This document shows positions 5,780 to 6,573 of a DNA stretch of 6,573 nucleotides, one piece after another. Position 1 is the first letter of the stretch; each line of letters begins with the position of its first letter. The position numbers were made by a program, and so were the translations under genes. Source of the stretch: Bacillota bacterium (GTDB lineage: Bacteria; Bacillota; Clostridia; Christensenellales; Pumilibacteraceae); assembly GCA_009787685.1 (NCBI GenBank), contig WQSV01000086.1, positions 1-6,573 on the forward strand. The letters are read 5' to 3'. The notes under the pieces are model-generated. The model was not told the origin of the DNA. It was given only the letters and a program-made list of their open reading frames with translations, and made no database searches.

Positions 5780-6154
5780 ATGATTCAAAATAAATTATTA
5801 TTGTATTTGGTGGTGTTCGCTGTCGGCGGAACTCTTTGTGCTATTGCTCAACTACTCGTTGTGAAGACAAAAAAAATAACCCCGACAAGGATTGTCGTTG
5901 GGTTTCTTCTCTTGGGCATTTTACTTGAAGGGGTTGGAGTTTTTCAGCCGATGAGAGAGTTTGCGCGTTCGGGAGTCACCATTCCAATCATGGGATTTGG
6001 AGCGGCTCTTGCAAGAGGTGCAATCGACACAGCAAGAGAAGTTGGTTTTCACGGTGCTTTTGCAGGAGGGCTGATGAAAACTTCCTATGGCATCGGAGTC
6101 GCAGTAATTTTGAGCATGGTTGTTAGCATTTTCTTTTTTTCAAAGTCGAAATAA
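5780..6154 (+). CDS. spoVAE: Stage V sporulation protein AE, membrane component of the SpoVA DPA channel
   Basis: This 124-residue protein fits the SpoVAE (SpoVAEb-type) family, usually about 115-125 residues. Three hydrophobic segments are visible: about 6-27, 37-56 and 103-120. The long loop between the second and third carries the family signature: FQPMREFARSGVTIPIMGFG (55-74), with an AR-GAI-A-EVG pattern following. GGTLCAIAQLL (16-26) and LLEGVGVF (48-55) are also typical. It is expected in the inner membrane of the forespore and spore, working with SpoVAD and SpoVAC in DPA movement. The start is fixed by the strong Shine-Dalgarno site. It is the last gene of the plus-strand unit and runs convergently towards trmD. 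Confidence 0.93.
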   Translation: MIQNKLLLYLVVFAVGGTLCAIAQLLVVKTKKITPTRIVVGFLLLGILLEGVGVFQPMREFARSGVTIPIMGFGAALARGAIDTAREVGFHGAFAGGLMKTSYGIGVAVILSMVVSIFFFSKSK

Positions 6155-6238
6155 AAGAATGAGAGAACAATCTTGTCTCACTTCAAATCAAACCAGTTCA
6201 AATTTTGTTCACTTGACATTCAAAACATTCGCCCTTCT
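6155..6238. other. 84-nt convergent spacer between spoVAE and trmD
   Basis: Two genes end here from opposite sides, so a bidirectional terminator would be expected, but no clear hairpin with a T-run is seen. TGAG/CTCA and ACAA/TTGT (about 6159-6180) can pair only with a 3-nt bulge and a very small loop. Confidence 0.4.
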
Positions 6239-6573
6239 TTACTCTAATAAGTCGGGGCGATGTTTTTTTGTTAGTTCTAGTGATTGTTCATGGCGAAACT
6301 TTTGAATGTTTGCATGATGTCCGCCTAGTAAAATTTCGGGCACTTTTTGTCCCATGAATTCAGCTGGGCGAGTGTATTGCGGATATTCAAGCAGATTAGA
6401 TGAAAAGCTTTCTTCTTTGGCACTTTCATCGTTTCCAAGAACTCCTTTTGCATGTCTTGCTATTGCGTCGACTAACACCATCGCTGCAAGTTCCCCTCCA
6501 GTCAAAACAAAGTCGCCAATTGAAATATCTTTGTCAATCATTAGGTCGATAACCCTTTGGTCAACCCCTTCAT
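6239..6573 (-). CDS. trmD: tRNA (guanine-N1)-methyltransferase TrmD, C-terminal part (start outside window)
   Basis: TrmD uses S-adenosylmethionine to methylate N1 of G37 in tRNAs with a G at position 36, preventing +1 frameshifts. About 110 residues are visible of a protein usually near 240. The fragment begins at EGVDQRVIDLM and continues with IDKDISIGDFVLTGGELAAM, which together cover the trefoil-knot SAM-binding site. LLEYPQYTRPAEFMGQKVP and EILLGGHHANIQKFRHEQSLE follow, and the protein ends HRPDLLE, all typical of TrmD. The frame is open to the edge of the window, so the apparent ATG at 6541 is internal. The upstream neighbours, often rimM and rpsP, are not visible. Confidence 0.95.
   Translation of the reverse strand, partial: EGVDQRVIDLMIDKDISIGDFVLTGGELAAMVLVDAIARHAKGVLGNDESAKEESFSSNLLEYPQYTRPAEFMGQKVPEILLGGHHANIQKFRHEQSLELTKKHRPDLLE

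Noticed and set aside
6120..6305. Plus-strand open frame across the spoVAE-trmD junction
   Set aside because: It overlaps the end of spoVAE and the antisense of trmD and has no ribosome binding site.

Overview
The window looks like chromosomal DNA of an endospore-forming, AT-rich member of the Firmicutes, most likely Clostridia. Three genes are spore-specific: a PdaA-type peptidoglycan deacetylase, spoVAD and spoVAE. The others are housekeeping genes: lysA, mutS2 and trmD. I see no mobile element, CRISPR array, rRNA or tRNA gene, and no gene of foreign appearance. The species cannot be named from sequence alone.

Layout. Positions 1-575 (minus): the N-terminal part of lysA, cut by the window edge. 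Positions 576-947: AT-rich spacer with a lysA promoter and a possible pdaA terminator. Positions 948-1724 (minus): the pdaA-like gene. Positions 1725-1980: spacer with a forespore-type promoter for pdaA and a long perfect stem-loop. Positions 1981-4365 (minus): mutS2. Positions 4366-4482: a compact divergent promoter region. Positions 4483-5598 (plus): spoVAD. Positions 5599-5779: an unusually long spacer. Positions 5780-6154 (plus): spoVAE. Positions 6239-6573 (minus): the C-terminal part of trmD, convergent with spoVAE.

How the genes work together. SpoVAD and SpoVAE belong to the machinery that moves dipicolinic acid (DPA) into the forespore and releases it at germination. PdaA makes the muramic-lactam that marks spore cortex for germination enzymes. 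In Bacillus subtilis both functions are expressed in the forespore under sigma-G, and here both spoVAD and pdaA have good sigma-G-like promoters. MutS2, lying between them, has a vegetative sigma-A-type promoter back to back with that of spoVAD. spoVAC, usually just upstream of spoVAD, is absent from this locus.

The most unusual signal is in translation starts. All three minus-strand genes whose starts are visible (lysA, pdaA, mutS2) lack a Shine-Dalgarno sequence. Each has a good promoter whose -10 box lies only 5-9 nt before the ATG, which predicts leaderless or nearly leaderless mRNAs. The two plus-strand spoVA genes have strong, well-spaced Shine-Dalgarno sequences. MutS2 also seems to have lost the LDLRG-type motif of its Smr domain.
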